12,897 bases of DNA from assembly GCA_030453005.1 (NCBI GenBank), contig JAKDLE010000023.1:1-12897 (forward strand). Direction: 5' to 3'. Below, in pieces: positions 1 to 6,009 of the stretch; the stretch's first letter is position 1, and each line of letters opens with the position of its first letter. The notes under the pieces were generated by a model. That model did no database searches. It saw nothing but the letters and a program-made list of their open reading frames with translations, and was not told where the DNA came from. The DNA comes from Pseudonocardia sp. GTDB lineage: Bacteria > Actinomycetota > Actinomycetes > Mycobacteriales > Pseudonocardiaceae. Position numbers and translations under genes: made by a program.

Positions 1-256
1 CGAGGACGGAGCCGGAGACCAGGGTCAGGGCGAGCGGGTGGCCGGGCCCCCAGTGCAGGGCGCGGAGCACGGTGCGCTCGGCGAGCCGCCCGTACCGGTC
101 GAGGATCGCGATGCCATAGACCGCTTCACGAGGAGACCCGCATGGCAGCAGAGGGATCGGCAGCGGTCGGGCCGTGGCGGATCGGGGTCCCGCCGTGTCG
201 CCTGTGGCGCGACGCCGGACCGTGGGAAGGGCGGGGACGACGGTCGATGTCACCAC
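1..256 (-). CDS. AbrB/SpoVT-like DNA-binding protein, N-terminal part (runs off left edge)
   Basis: Partial gene read on the minus strand; about 85 codons are present and the C-terminus lies outside the window. The start is a GTG at 256 (or 253), preceded by GGAGG at 5 (or 8) nt. From about residue 46 the frame reads YGIAILDRYGRL and continues to LRALHWGPGHPLALTLVSGS. This matches the swapped-hairpin AbrB/MazE/SpoVT pattern (strand, GR turn, short helix, G-x-x-x-G-x-x-L strand). Third codon positions there are almost all G or C, which supports real coding. The first 45 residues are Pro/Arg/Thr-rich and less biased, as in actinobacterial AbrB-like proteins with a disordered N-terminus. Such proteins are often regulators on plasmids or integrative elements. 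The gene lies just beyond the 3' end of tRNA-Leu in the same orientation. Family assignment is from motif memory; target genes are unknown. Confidence 0.55.
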   Translation of the reverse strand, partial: MVTSTVVPALPTVRRRATGDTAGPRSATARPLPIPLLPCGSPREAVYGIAILDRYGRLAERTVLRALHWGPGHPLALTLVSGSVL

Positions 257-306
257 CTCGACCTCCGGCAGGAGGCACGGAAGGATGTGGCGGATGCGGA
301 CCGGAG

Positions 307-328
307 GTGGTCAAGTGCGCTTGAGCAC
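307..328. promoter_or_regulatory. Imperfect palindrome upstream of AbrB-like gene
   Basis: TCAAG (311-315) and CTTGA (320-324) form perfect arms around TGCG. One mismatched pair further out, the symmetry extends to GTG (307-309) and CAC (326-328). It lies about 50-70 bp before the GTG start of the AbrB-like gene, where an operator or promoter-proximal site would be expected. Operator function is inference from position and symmetry. Confidence 0.3.
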
Positions 329-341
329 TGGCACGTCGGGT

Positions 342-357
342 GTTGCAGGGATGCAAC
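342..357 (-). terminator. Small stem-loop just after tRNA-Leu
   Basis: GTTGCA (342-347) and TGCAAC (352-357) form a perfect 6-bp stem with a 4-nt loop. It begins 4 nt beyond the encoded CCA of the tRNA, reading on the minus strand. There is no T-tract, so it may be a weak terminator or a tRNA 3'-processing signal rather than a classical intrinsic terminator. Confidence 0.35.
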
Positions 358-361
358 TGCG

Positions 362-449
362 TGGTGTCCGAGGGGGGACTTGAACCCCCACGCCCGTTAA
401 AGGGCACTAGCACCTCAAGCTAGCGCGTCTGCCATTCCGCCACTCGGAC
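362..449 (-). tRNA. tRNA-Leu (anticodon GAG)
   Basis: On the minus strand the acceptor arms GTCCGAG (449-443) and CTCGGAC (372-366) pair perfectly. They are followed by discriminator A (365) and an encoded CCA (364-362). The anticodon stem CTAGC/GCTAG encloses the loop TTGAGGT, giving anticodon GAG, which reads CUC and CUU leucine codons. The D-arm begins TGGCGGAATGGCAGACGCG. A long variable arm (around CCCTTTAACGGG) and the T-arm GGGGGTTCAAGTCCCCC complete a class II leucine tRNA. The 3' end faces the AbrB-like gene. Confidence 0.96.
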
Positions 450-473
450 CGACCGCAGCGTCACAGCGGCGTG

Positions 474-596
474 TCATGGAGGAGGATAGCCGACTCGCGC
501 CGTCCGCTCGGCACCACCCACGCCGAGGGGGTGGACGACGGGGACGCGGTCCGCGACGTGCAGCTCGTCGTCCTCCACCACGTGCAGCCGTGCCAT
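474..596 (-). CDS. Possible 40-residue ORF of unknown function
   Basis: A short minus-strand ORF with ATG at 596 and TGA at 474-476. It begins MARLHVVEDDELHVADRVPV and ends in a Pro-rich tail. Third positions are nearly all G/C over the first 25 codons and less so afterwards. No Shine-Dalgarno sequence precedes it, but TACCCT (608-603) lies exactly 6 nt before the ATG, the geometry of a leaderless actinobacterial transcript. The ORF ends 25 nt before the tRNA-Leu 5' end, so it could be an upstream ORF of the tRNA transcript, or chance. It matches no family I recognise. The start is divergent from and only 36 bp from the M20 peptidase start, so their promoters would overlap. Confidence 0.3.
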   Translation of the reverse strand: MARLHVVEDDELHVADRVPVVHPLGVGGAERTARVGYPPP

Positions 597-632
597 GGGG
601 CGAGGGTAGAGATCCGGTGGTAGGAAGACCGC

Positions 633-1952
633 GTGACCCGCCCCCCCAGCACGGCCGAGGATGAGGTCGTCGAGCTGTGCTCCGAGCTCATCCGCATCGA
701 CACGACCAACACCGGCGACCCGGAGACCGTCACCGGTGAGCGCGAGGCCGCGGAGTACGTGGCGGCGAAGCTCACCGAGGTCGGATTCGAGGTCGAGATG
801 GTCGAGTCGGGCGCGTCCCGGCGCGACAACGTGTTCTGCCGGCTGCCGGGCGCCGATCCGTCGCGGGGCGCGCTGCTCGTGCACGGCCACCTCGACGTGG
901 TCCCCGCCGACCCGTCCGAGTGGTCGGTGCACCCGTTCTCCGGTGCCGTGCAGGACGGCTACGTGTGGGGCCGCGGCGCGGTGGACATGAAGGACATGGT
1001 CGCGATGACGCTCGCCGTCGCGCGACGGTTCAAACGTGACGGGGTGGTGCCGCCGCGCGACATCGTCTTCGCGTTCGTCGCCGACGAGGAGGCGGGGGGC
1101 AAGTACGGCGCGCAGTGGCTCGTGCAGCACCGGCCCGACCTGTTCGAGGGCTGCACCGAGGCGGTCGGCGAGGTGGGCGGGTTCTCCCTCACCCTCGCCG
1201 AGGACCAGCGCGTCTACCTCATCGAGGCCGCCGAGAAGGGCATCGCCTGGATGCGGCTGAGGGCCCGCGGCAAGCCCGGGCACGGGTCGTTCCTGCACGA
1301 GGACAACGCCGTCACGAAGGTGGCCGAGGCGGTGGCGCGGCTGGGCAACCACACGTTCCCGCTCACCCTCACCGACACCGTCCGCGCGTTCCTGGAGCAG
1401 ATGCGCGAGCTGACCGGGCTGGAGTTCCCGGAGGACGACCTGGAGGGCTCGCTGGCGAAGCTCGGGCCGCTGTCGCGGATCGTCGGGGCCACCATCCGCG
1501 ACACTGCCAACCCCACCATGCTGAGCGCGGGCTACAAGGCCAACGTCATCCCGTCGACGGCCGAGGCGGTGGTGGACTGCCGCGTGCTGCCCGGTAGGCA
1601 GGAGGCGTTCCTGCGCGAGGTCGACGAGCTGCTGGGCCCCGACGTCACGCGCGAGTGGGTCACCGACCTGCCGCCGATGGAGACGCCGTTCGAGGGGCCG
1701 CTGGTGGAGGCGATGGCCGCCGCGCTGCGCGAGCACGACCCGTCCGCGGCGACGGTGCCCTACATGCTCTCCGGCGGCACCGACGCCAAGCACTTCGTCG
1801 ACCTGGGCATGCGCTGCTTCGGCTTCGCCCCGCTGCGGCTGCCCCCGGACCTCGACTTCGCGTCGCTGTTCCACGGCATCGACGAGCGCGTGCCCGTCGA
1901 CGCGCTGCAGTTCGGCACCCGGGTCCTCGATACGTTCCTGCGTACTTGTTAG
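633..1952 (+). CDS. M20 family metallopeptidase (dipeptidase/deacylase type)
   Basis: 439 residues, GTG start at 633, chosen because AGGAAG lies 5 nt upstream and the family N-terminus (EVVELCSELIRIDTTN) begins at once. Visible M20 metal and catalytic motifs are HGHLDVVP (H86, catalytic D88), WGRGAVDMK (bridging D118), DEEAGG (catalytic E152 or metal E153), E180 in GEVGG, and the C-terminal LFHGIDERV (H414). The dimerisation domain begins around the GKPGHGS segment. The enzyme is expected to be a cytosolic di-zinc hydrolase acting on a dipeptide, N-acyl amino acid or carbamoyl-type substrate, which the sequence cannot specify. Mycobacterial Rv2141c, sometimes labelled dapE2, is the likely counterpart. 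A true succinyl-diaminopimelate desuccinylase role is not implied. The stop is 33 nt before the SDR gene. Confidence 0.93.
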   Translation: MTRPPSTAEDEVVELCSELIRIDTTNTGDPETVTGEREAAEYVAAKLTEVGFEVEMVESGASRRDNVFCRLPGADPSRGALLVHGHLDVVPADPSEWSVHPFSGAVQDGYVWGRGAVDMKDMVAMTLAVARRFKRDGVVPPRDIVFAFVADEEAGGKYGAQWLVQHRPDLFEGCTEAVGEVGGFSLTLAEDQRVYLIEAAEKGIAWMRLRARGKPGHGSFLHEDNAVTKVAEAVARLGNHTFPLTLTDTVRAFLEQMRELTGLEFPEDDLEGSLAKLGPLSRIVGATIRDTANPTMLSAGYKANVIPSTAEAVVDCRVLPGRQEAFLREVDELLGPDVTREWVTDLPPMETPFEGPLVEAMAAALREHDPSAATVPYMLSGGTDAKHFVDLGMRCFGFAPLRLPPDLDFASLFHGIDERVPVDALQFGTRVLDTFLRTC

Positions 1953-1953
1953 C

Positions 1954-1975
1954 AGGACTATCCAATACAGTCTGC
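1954..1975. promoter_or_regulatory. AT-rich imperfect dyad upstream of SDR gene
   Basis: In an otherwise very GC-rich setting the short gap between the M20 stop and the SDR start reads GGACTATCCAATACAGTCTG. GACT and AGTC form symmetric 4-bp arms around an AT-rich centre, and TACAGT (1966-1971) could act as a -10 element. This resembles the operator/promoter islands of TetR-family-controlled oxidoreductase genes. No regulator gene lies beside it in the window, so the role is inference. Confidence 0.3.
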
Positions 1976-1985
1976 GGAGCGTGTG

Positions 1986-2771
1986 ATGGATCTGGACGGC
2001 AAGGTCGCACTGGTCACCGGCGGGGCGTCGGGCATCGGGGAGGCCGCGGTGCGCCGGCTCGCGGCGGCGGGGATGTCGGTCGCGGTGGTGGACCGCGACG
2101 AGGCGCGCGCCCGCGCGGTGGCCGAGGATACAGGCGGTCTGGCGCTGCCCGGCGACGTCACCGACCCGGCCACGATGACGAGCGTCGTCGAGGCCACCGA
2201 GGACCGCTTCGGGCAGCTCGACATCGTGCTGCTCAATGCCGGGATGACGGCGGGCCAGTCGGGCGTCGACGACCTCGACGTGGCCGCCTACCGCAGGATC
2301 ATGGGCGTGAACGTCGACCACATCGTGTTCGGCGTCGCCGCCGCGGTGCCCGCGCTGCGCCGCAACGGCAGCGGCACGATCATCGCCACGGCGTCGCTGG
2401 CCGGGCTGGTGCCGATGCCCGGCGACCCGATCTACACCCTCACCAAGCACGCCGTCGTCGGCTACGTGCGGTCGGTGGCGCCGCTGCTGGTCGGCGACGA
2501 CATCCGGGTCAACGCGCTGTGCCCCGGCTTCGCCGACACCCCCCTGATCGCGCACGCGCGCGACCAGTTCGGCGACTTCCCGTTGCTCACCGCGGACGAT
2601 GTGGCCGACGCGATCGGATGCATCCTCGACCGCGGCCAGTCGGGGGAGTGCTGGTTCGTCCAGCCTGGCCGCGAGCCCGCGCCCTACGGGTTCCGGGGGG
2701 TGCCCGGGCCCCGATCTGCGGGATCACAGCGGGCAGGCGCGCCGCCCCCCGTCTCCTGGGAGGACCACTGA
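1986..2771 (+). CDS. SDR family NAD(P)-dependent oxidoreductase
   Basis: 261 residues from the ATG at 1986. A GTG at 1983 is in frame, but GGAG (1976-1979) is spaced better for the ATG. This is a classical short-chain dehydrogenase: TGGASGIG (11-18) cofactor loop, D36 at the end of the second strand favouring NAD over NADP, NAG (84-86), N109, S137 and Y150-x3-K154. These complete the catalytic tetrad, so activity is likely. The substrate is unknown; alcohol or hydroxyacyl oxidation are typical of the family. The last 25 residues (from about GVPGPRSAG) are a Pro/Gly-rich tail beyond the usual SDR core. The stop codon overlaps the ATG of the next gene (TGATG), so the two are translationally coupled and probably act on linked substrates. 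Confidence 0.93.
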   Translation: MDLDGKVALVTGGASGIGEAAVRRLAAAGMSVAVVDRDEARARAVAEDTGGLALPGDVTDPATMTSVVEATEDRFGQLDIVLLNAGMTAGQSGVDDLDVAAYRRIMGVNVDHIVFGVAAAVPALRRNGSGTIIATASLAGLVPMPGDPIYTLTKHAVVGYVRSVAPLLVGDDIRVNALCPGFADTPLIAHARDQFGDFPLLTADDVADAIGCILDRGQSGECWFVQPGREPAPYGFRGVPGPRSAGSQRAGAPPPVSWEDH

Positions 2772-3751
2772 TGCGCGCCTGGCAGGTGCACGCGCTCGGG
2801 GAGCCCGCCGACGTCCTGGAGTACGGGGTGCTGCCCGACCCGAGGCCGGGGCCCGGGCAGGTCCTCGTGGCCGTGCACGCCGCCGCCTGCAACTTCCCCG
2901 ACATTCTCGTGTGCCAGGGCCGCTACCAGGAGAAGCCCCCGCTACCGTTCACGCCCGGACTAGAGATCGCGGGCGAGGTCGTGGCCGTGGGCGACGGCGC
3001 GCGGGCCGCCGTCGGTGACCGGGTGCTCGGCACCCCGCCGATGGGCCACGGCGGGTTCGCCGAGCTGGCCGTGCTCGACGCCGCGTCGACGTTCCCGTGG
3101 CCCGAGGGCATGACCGCCGGGCAGGCGGCGGGGCTGTTCATCACCTACCAGACCGGGGTGTGCGCGTTGGCGCACCGAGGCAGGCTGGCGTCGGGCGAGA
3201 CGCTGCTCGTGCACGCCGCCGCCGGTGGCGTCGGCAGTGCGGCGGTGCAGATCGGCCGGGCGATGGGTGCCCGCGTCATCGGCACGGCGGGCGGGCCGGA
3301 GAAGTGCGAGGTCGTGCGCGGGCTGGGCGCCGACGAGGTCGTCGACTACCGCTCCGAGGACCTGGTGGCCCGCGTCAAGGAGCTCACCGGGGGCCGTGGC
3401 GCGGAGGTGATCTTCGACCCGGTCGGTGGCGACGTGTTCGACCTCTCCCGCCGGGTCGTCGCGTTCGAGGGTCGGATCCTGGTGATCGGGTTCGCGGGCG
3501 GCCGGTTCGCCGACGCCCCCACCAACCATGTGCTCGTCAAGAACTACGCGGTCGTGGGCGTGCACTGGGGCTTCTACCGCACGATGGCGCCCGCTCGGAT
3601 CGACGAGTGGCAGGCCGTGGTGGCCGATCTCTGGGCCCGCGGCGCCATCGACCCGCTGGTGGGTGCGGAGCTCCCGCTGGCCGAGGCGCCCGAGGCCCTG
3701 CGTCGCCTCGGCTCCCGGGGCACGACGGGCAAGGTGGTGCTGGTTCCGTAG
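2771..3751 (+). CDS. NADPH:quinone oxidoreductase family protein (MDR superfamily)
   Basis: 326 residues. The ATG at 2771 shares its A with the stop of the SDR, and GGAGG lies 7 nt upstream. The open frame extends far upstream, but that part is only a shadow. The N-terminal GroES-like domain includes NFPDILVCQGRYQ (41-53) and PFTPGLEIAGEV, the quinone-reductase hallmark. The Rossmann domain carries HAAAGGVGSAAVQ (148-160), followed by an acidic/basic pattern suited to NADPH. No structural-zinc cysteine cluster is seen, so it belongs to the zinc-free COG0604 branch. A soluble NADPH-dependent quinone, enone or acryloyl-type reductase is expected, paired with the SDR. The natural substrate cannot be read from sequence. 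The gene converges on DUF5703 with only 10 bp between stops. Confidence 0.93.
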   Translation: MRAWQVHALGEPADVLEYGVLPDPRPGPGQVLVAVHAAACNFPDILVCQGRYQEKPPLPFTPGLEIAGEVVAVGDGARAAVGDRVLGTPPMGHGGFAELAVLDAASTFPWPEGMTAGQAAGLFITYQTGVCALAHRGRLASGETLLVHAAAGGVGSAAVQIGRAMGARVIGTAGGPEKCEVVRGLGADEVVDYRSEDLVARVKELTGGRGAEVIFDPVGGDVFDLSRRVVAFEGRILVIGFAGGRFADAPTNHVLVKNYAVVGVHWGFYRTMAPARIDEWQAVVADLWARGAIDPLVGAELPLAEAPEALRRLGSRGTTGKVVLVP

Positions 3752-3761
3752 TAGTGGTCGC

Positions 3762-4004
3762 TCAGATCGAGAGCTCCGGAAGCATGTGCTTGCTGCGGCG
3801 GCGGCGCAGCCACACCTTGCGCACGCCGCCGGGATAGAGCCGGACCCGGGAGAGCTCCCAGCCGCCGAACTCGGCCTGGATGGCGAGTCGGACCGCCGCC
3901 GTCATCCGGGACACGTCCGCGGGGAGGTGCAACGGGCGGTACTCCCAATCCCCGTCGCTCGCGTCCTCCTCGACTCCACCGGTCGATGCTGCCATGCGCG
4001 CCAC
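3762..4004 (-). CDS. DUF5703 family protein
   Basis: 80 residues. I chose GTG at 4004, because GGAGG lies 7 nt upstream, over the ATG at 3995, which would place the same site 16 nt away. The core WEYRPLHLPADVSRMTAAV followed by EFGGWELSRVRLY and a basic C-terminus (VWLRRRR) is the DUF5703 signature as I remember it (Rv2137c-like). The protein is small, soluble and of unknown biochemical role. It is almost always found next to uppP in actinobacteria, which suggests a shared but uncharacterised cell-envelope or housekeeping link. Here it lies between the quinone reductase and a broken aldo/keto reductase on the same strand. It may be expressed from its own promoter within 4005-4098. Confidence 0.87.
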   Translation of the reverse strand: MARMAASTGGVEEDASDGDWEYRPLHLPADVSRMTAAVRLAIQAEFGGWELSRVRLYPGGVRKVWLRRRRSKHMLPELSI

Positions 4005-4098
4005 CGGCTCACCTCCGAACCTGACTAGCGCCGGACGCCGTGATGAACGGCGGATGGCCCCACACGATAGGCGCGCGGTCGCGCCGGGGCCAGGTCCC

Positions 4099-5018
4099 TC
4101 AGCGACTGACGTCGTCCAGCGCGGCGCGGATCTCCTTCGGCAGGGCGACGGACTCCGCGGCCATCGACGCGGTGAGCTGCGCGACGTCGCGGGCTCCGAC
4201 CACGGCCGAGGCCACCCCCGGACGGTCGCGCACCCAGGCCAGCGCCACAGCGAGCGGCGAGGTGCCCAGGCCGTCCGCGGCGGTGAGCACGGCGGAGACG
4301 ATCCGGCCGGAACGCTCGCCGCGGCGGGCCTCGACGTAGGGGGCGAGGGTGGCCGACGCGCCGCGGGAGTCGGCCGGGGTGCCCTCGGCGTACTTGCCGG
4401 TGAGCACCCCGCGCCCCAACGGCGCCCACGCCAGCCGGCCGCGGGGAGCAGGTCGTGCTCGGCGTCGCGGGTGAGCAGCGAGTACTCCACCTGGGCCGAC
4501 ACCGGCACCGTGATCGCCCCGAGTGCGCGGCCCCGCTCGGCGACGGTGGCCAGCTGCCAGGCTCGCGGTGCGACGAGCCCGGCGTAGCGCGCCCGGCCCG
4601 ACAGCACCGCCACCTGCACCGCCGAGAGGGTCTCGTCCAGCGGCACGGCGGCGTCCCAGGCGGGGAGCTGCCAGAGGTCGAGGTGGTCGGTGCCCAGCCG
4701 TTTGAGCGTGGACTCCAGGCCCGCCAGCAGCGCACCGCGCGCCGCCCCGTCGCCGAGCGGGCCGCCGGGGAGCGTGGCGCGTCCGGCGACGACGACGTAC
4801 TCGCGCGGCACCGACCCCGCCAGCACGGCGCCCAGCGTCTCCTGGGCCGCGCCGTCGCCGTAGCCGTCCGCGGTCTCCACGAGGGTGCCCCCGGCGTCGA
4901 CGAACGCGGTGAGCTGCGCCGTGGCGCCGTCGACGTCGGTGTCCTCGCCCCAGGTCATGGTGCCCAGGCCGATCCGTGACACCTCCAGCCCGCTGCTTCC
5001 CACCCGTCGTCGCTGCAC
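4099..5018 (-). pseudogene. Aldo/keto reductase, frameshifted
   Basis: An aldo/keto reductase split across two minus frames. The first runs from the GTG at 5018 ([19 protein letters not shown]) through VSAQVEYSLLTRD to DLLPAA. The second frame continues at RLAWAPLGRGVLTGKY and ends DDVSR at 4099. The switch is at about 4434-4440. Family members usually have several residues between those blocks, so a deletion of roughly a dozen nt (length 1 modulo 3) fits better than a single base error. The catalytic tetrad is also eroded: Y53 is kept, but the usual Asp is E48, the Lys is R80 and the His is P119 (LWQLPAWD). No Shine-Dalgarno sequence is present; TAGGCT (5030-5025) lies 6 nt before the start, as for a leaderless transcript. 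The shifted frame stays open into DUF5703. An NADPH-dependent reductase origin is secure; present function is doubtful. Confidence 0.85.
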
Positions 5019-5024
5019 GCCGGG

Positions 5025-5061
5025 AGCCTACGGCCGCCGCGATCACCCGCCCGGGTACGGT
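5025..5061. promoter_or_regulatory. Divergent leaderless promoters for AKR and uppP
   Basis: The 51-bp gap between the two divergent starts contains TAGGCT (5030-5025, minus), 6 nt before the AKR GTG. It also contains TACGGT (5056-5061, plus), 8 nt before the uppP GTG. Both match the actinobacterial TANNNT -10 pattern and neither gene has a Shine-Dalgarno sequence, so both transcripts are probably leaderless. The -35 regions are not recognisable and would overlap. Confidence 0.45.
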
Positions 5062-5069
5062 CGCTCGCC

Positions 5070-5891
5070 GTGACGTGGCTCGAAGTTCTGGTTCTCGGCT
5101 TGGTGCAGGGCCTGACGGAGTTCCTCCCCATCTCCTCCTCGGCCCATCTGCGGATCACCTCCGAGGTGTTCTTCGGCCGCGACGCGGGCGCCGCGTTCAC
5201 CGCGGTGACCCAGCTGGGCACCGAGGCGGCCGTGGTCGTCTACTTCGCGAAGGACATCGGGCGCCTGGTCTCGGTGTGGTGGCGGGGGTTCAGCACGCCG
5301 ATGGTGCGGATCACCGACGACTACAGGATCGCCTGGCTGGTGATCATCGGCACCATCCCGATCGCCGTGCTCGGCCTGCTGTTCGAGGACCAGATCCAGA
5401 CCGTCGGCCGCAACCTGTGGCTGATCGCCTGCACGTTGATCGGGTTCGGGCTGTTGCTCGGTCTCGCCGAACGGGTCGGGCGTCAGCAGATCGAGCTGCG
5501 CAAGATCACCCCGAAGGACGGCATCCTGCTCGGGTTCGCCCAGGCCATGGCCCTGATCCCGGGGGTCTCGCGGTCCGGCGGCACCATCACCGCGGGTCTG
5601 TTCCTCGGCATGACCCGCCCGGCGATCGTGCGCTACTCGTTCCTGCTCGCCATCCCGTCGGTGATCGCGGCCGGGCTCTTCCAGCTCCCCGACGTGTTCG
5701 CCGCCGACGGCCCGAGCCCGATCCAGATGATCGTGGCCACCGTGATCGCGTTCGTGGTGGGCTACGCGACGATCGCCTGGCTGCTGCGCTACGTCGAGCG
5801 GCACAGCGTGTACGTCTTCGTCTGGTACCGGGTCGCGCTGGGCGCGGTGCTCCTGGTGGCGCTGAGCGCAGGCTGGCTCACGCCCCTCTGA
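5070..5891 (+). CDS. uppP: Undecaprenyl-diphosphatase UppP (BacA)
   Basis: 273 residues, GTG start. The integral-membrane enzyme dephosphorylates undecaprenyl diphosphate to undecaprenyl phosphate, recycling the lipid carrier for peptidoglycan and arabinogalactan-type polymers; overexpression in other bacteria gives bacitracin resistance. Both BacA signatures are visible: [15 protein letters not shown] (13-27, with catalytic E17) and PGVSRSGGT (164-172, with R168). Multiple hydrophobic segments include [18 protein letters not shown] and the C-terminal [16 protein letters not shown]. Length is normal for the family. It heads the conserved actinobacterial run with the MSMEG_4193-type phosphatase, DUF3090 and SCO1664-type genes. 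Expression is probably from a leaderless promoter (TACGGT at 5056). A palindromic repeat directly follows its stop and could end or attenuate transcription. Confidence 0.96.
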   Translation: MTWLEVLVLGLVQGLTEFLPISSSAHLRITSEVFFGRDAGAAFTAVTQLGTEAAVVVYFAKDIGRLVSVWWRGFSTPMVRITDDYRIAWLVIIGTIPIAVLGLLFEDQIQTVGRNLWLIACTLIGFGLLLGLAERVGRQQIELRKITPKDGILLGFAQAMALIPGVSRSGGTITAGLFLGMTRPAIVRYSFLLAIPSVIAAGLFQLPDVFAADGPSPIQMIVATVIAFVVGYATIAWLLRYVERHSVYVFVWYRVALGAVLLVALSAGWLTPL

Positions 5892-5902
5892 ACGTCCACC
5901 CC

Positions 5903-5964
5903 GTCGATCAAGGCCCGGACGTCGCTCACGGAGATCCACTTCCGACGTGGACGCCTTGATCGAC
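5903..5964. repeat. Palindromic repeat element, copy A
   Basis: GTCGATCAAGGC (5903-5914) pairs perfectly with GCCTTGATCGAC (5953-5964). A symmetric 4+4 internal loop is followed by a second 6-bp stem, ACGTCG (5919-5924) with CGACGT (5943-5948), and an 18-nt loop. The 56-nt core 5906-5961 aligns without gaps to 12837-12892 at 44 of 56 positions. It starts 11 nt after the uppP stop and would form a strong hairpin in RNA. There is no T-tract. It resembles a dispersed REP/MITE-like palindrome. Confidence 0.8.
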
Positions 5965-6009
5965 GTGTGCGGCGGGTCCGGCGAGGCGGTCCACGTAGGC
6001 TCGGACACC

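Noticed and set aside
142..324. Plus-strand 60-codon ORF with GAGGAG upstream of its ATG
   Set aside because: It lies antisense to the AbrB-like gene, its residues are low-complexity Gly/Pro/Arg/Cys, and the opposite frame shows the coding third-position bias and a family motif.
633..1952. Calling the M20 enzyme succinyl-diaminopimelate desuccinylase (dapE)
   Set aside because: M20 motifs alone do not define the substrate, and no lysine-pathway genes are adjacent.
474..2555. 693-codon open frame antisense to the M20 and SDR genes
   Set aside because: Typical high-GC shadow: Arg/His/Val-rich, no family motif, and the plus strand has clear M20 and SDR signatures. Only its last 40 codons are kept as a doubtful ORF.
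4425..4450. Programmed ribosomal frameshift in the aldo/keto reductase
   Set aside because: No slippery heptamer or downstream structure is evident, residues appear to be missing at the junction, and catalytic residues are already lost.
5947..6009. Longer N-terminus for the MSMEG_4193-type phosphatase
   Set aside because: The upstream ATG sits inside the palindromic repeat and the extra 21 residues precede the conserved family start.
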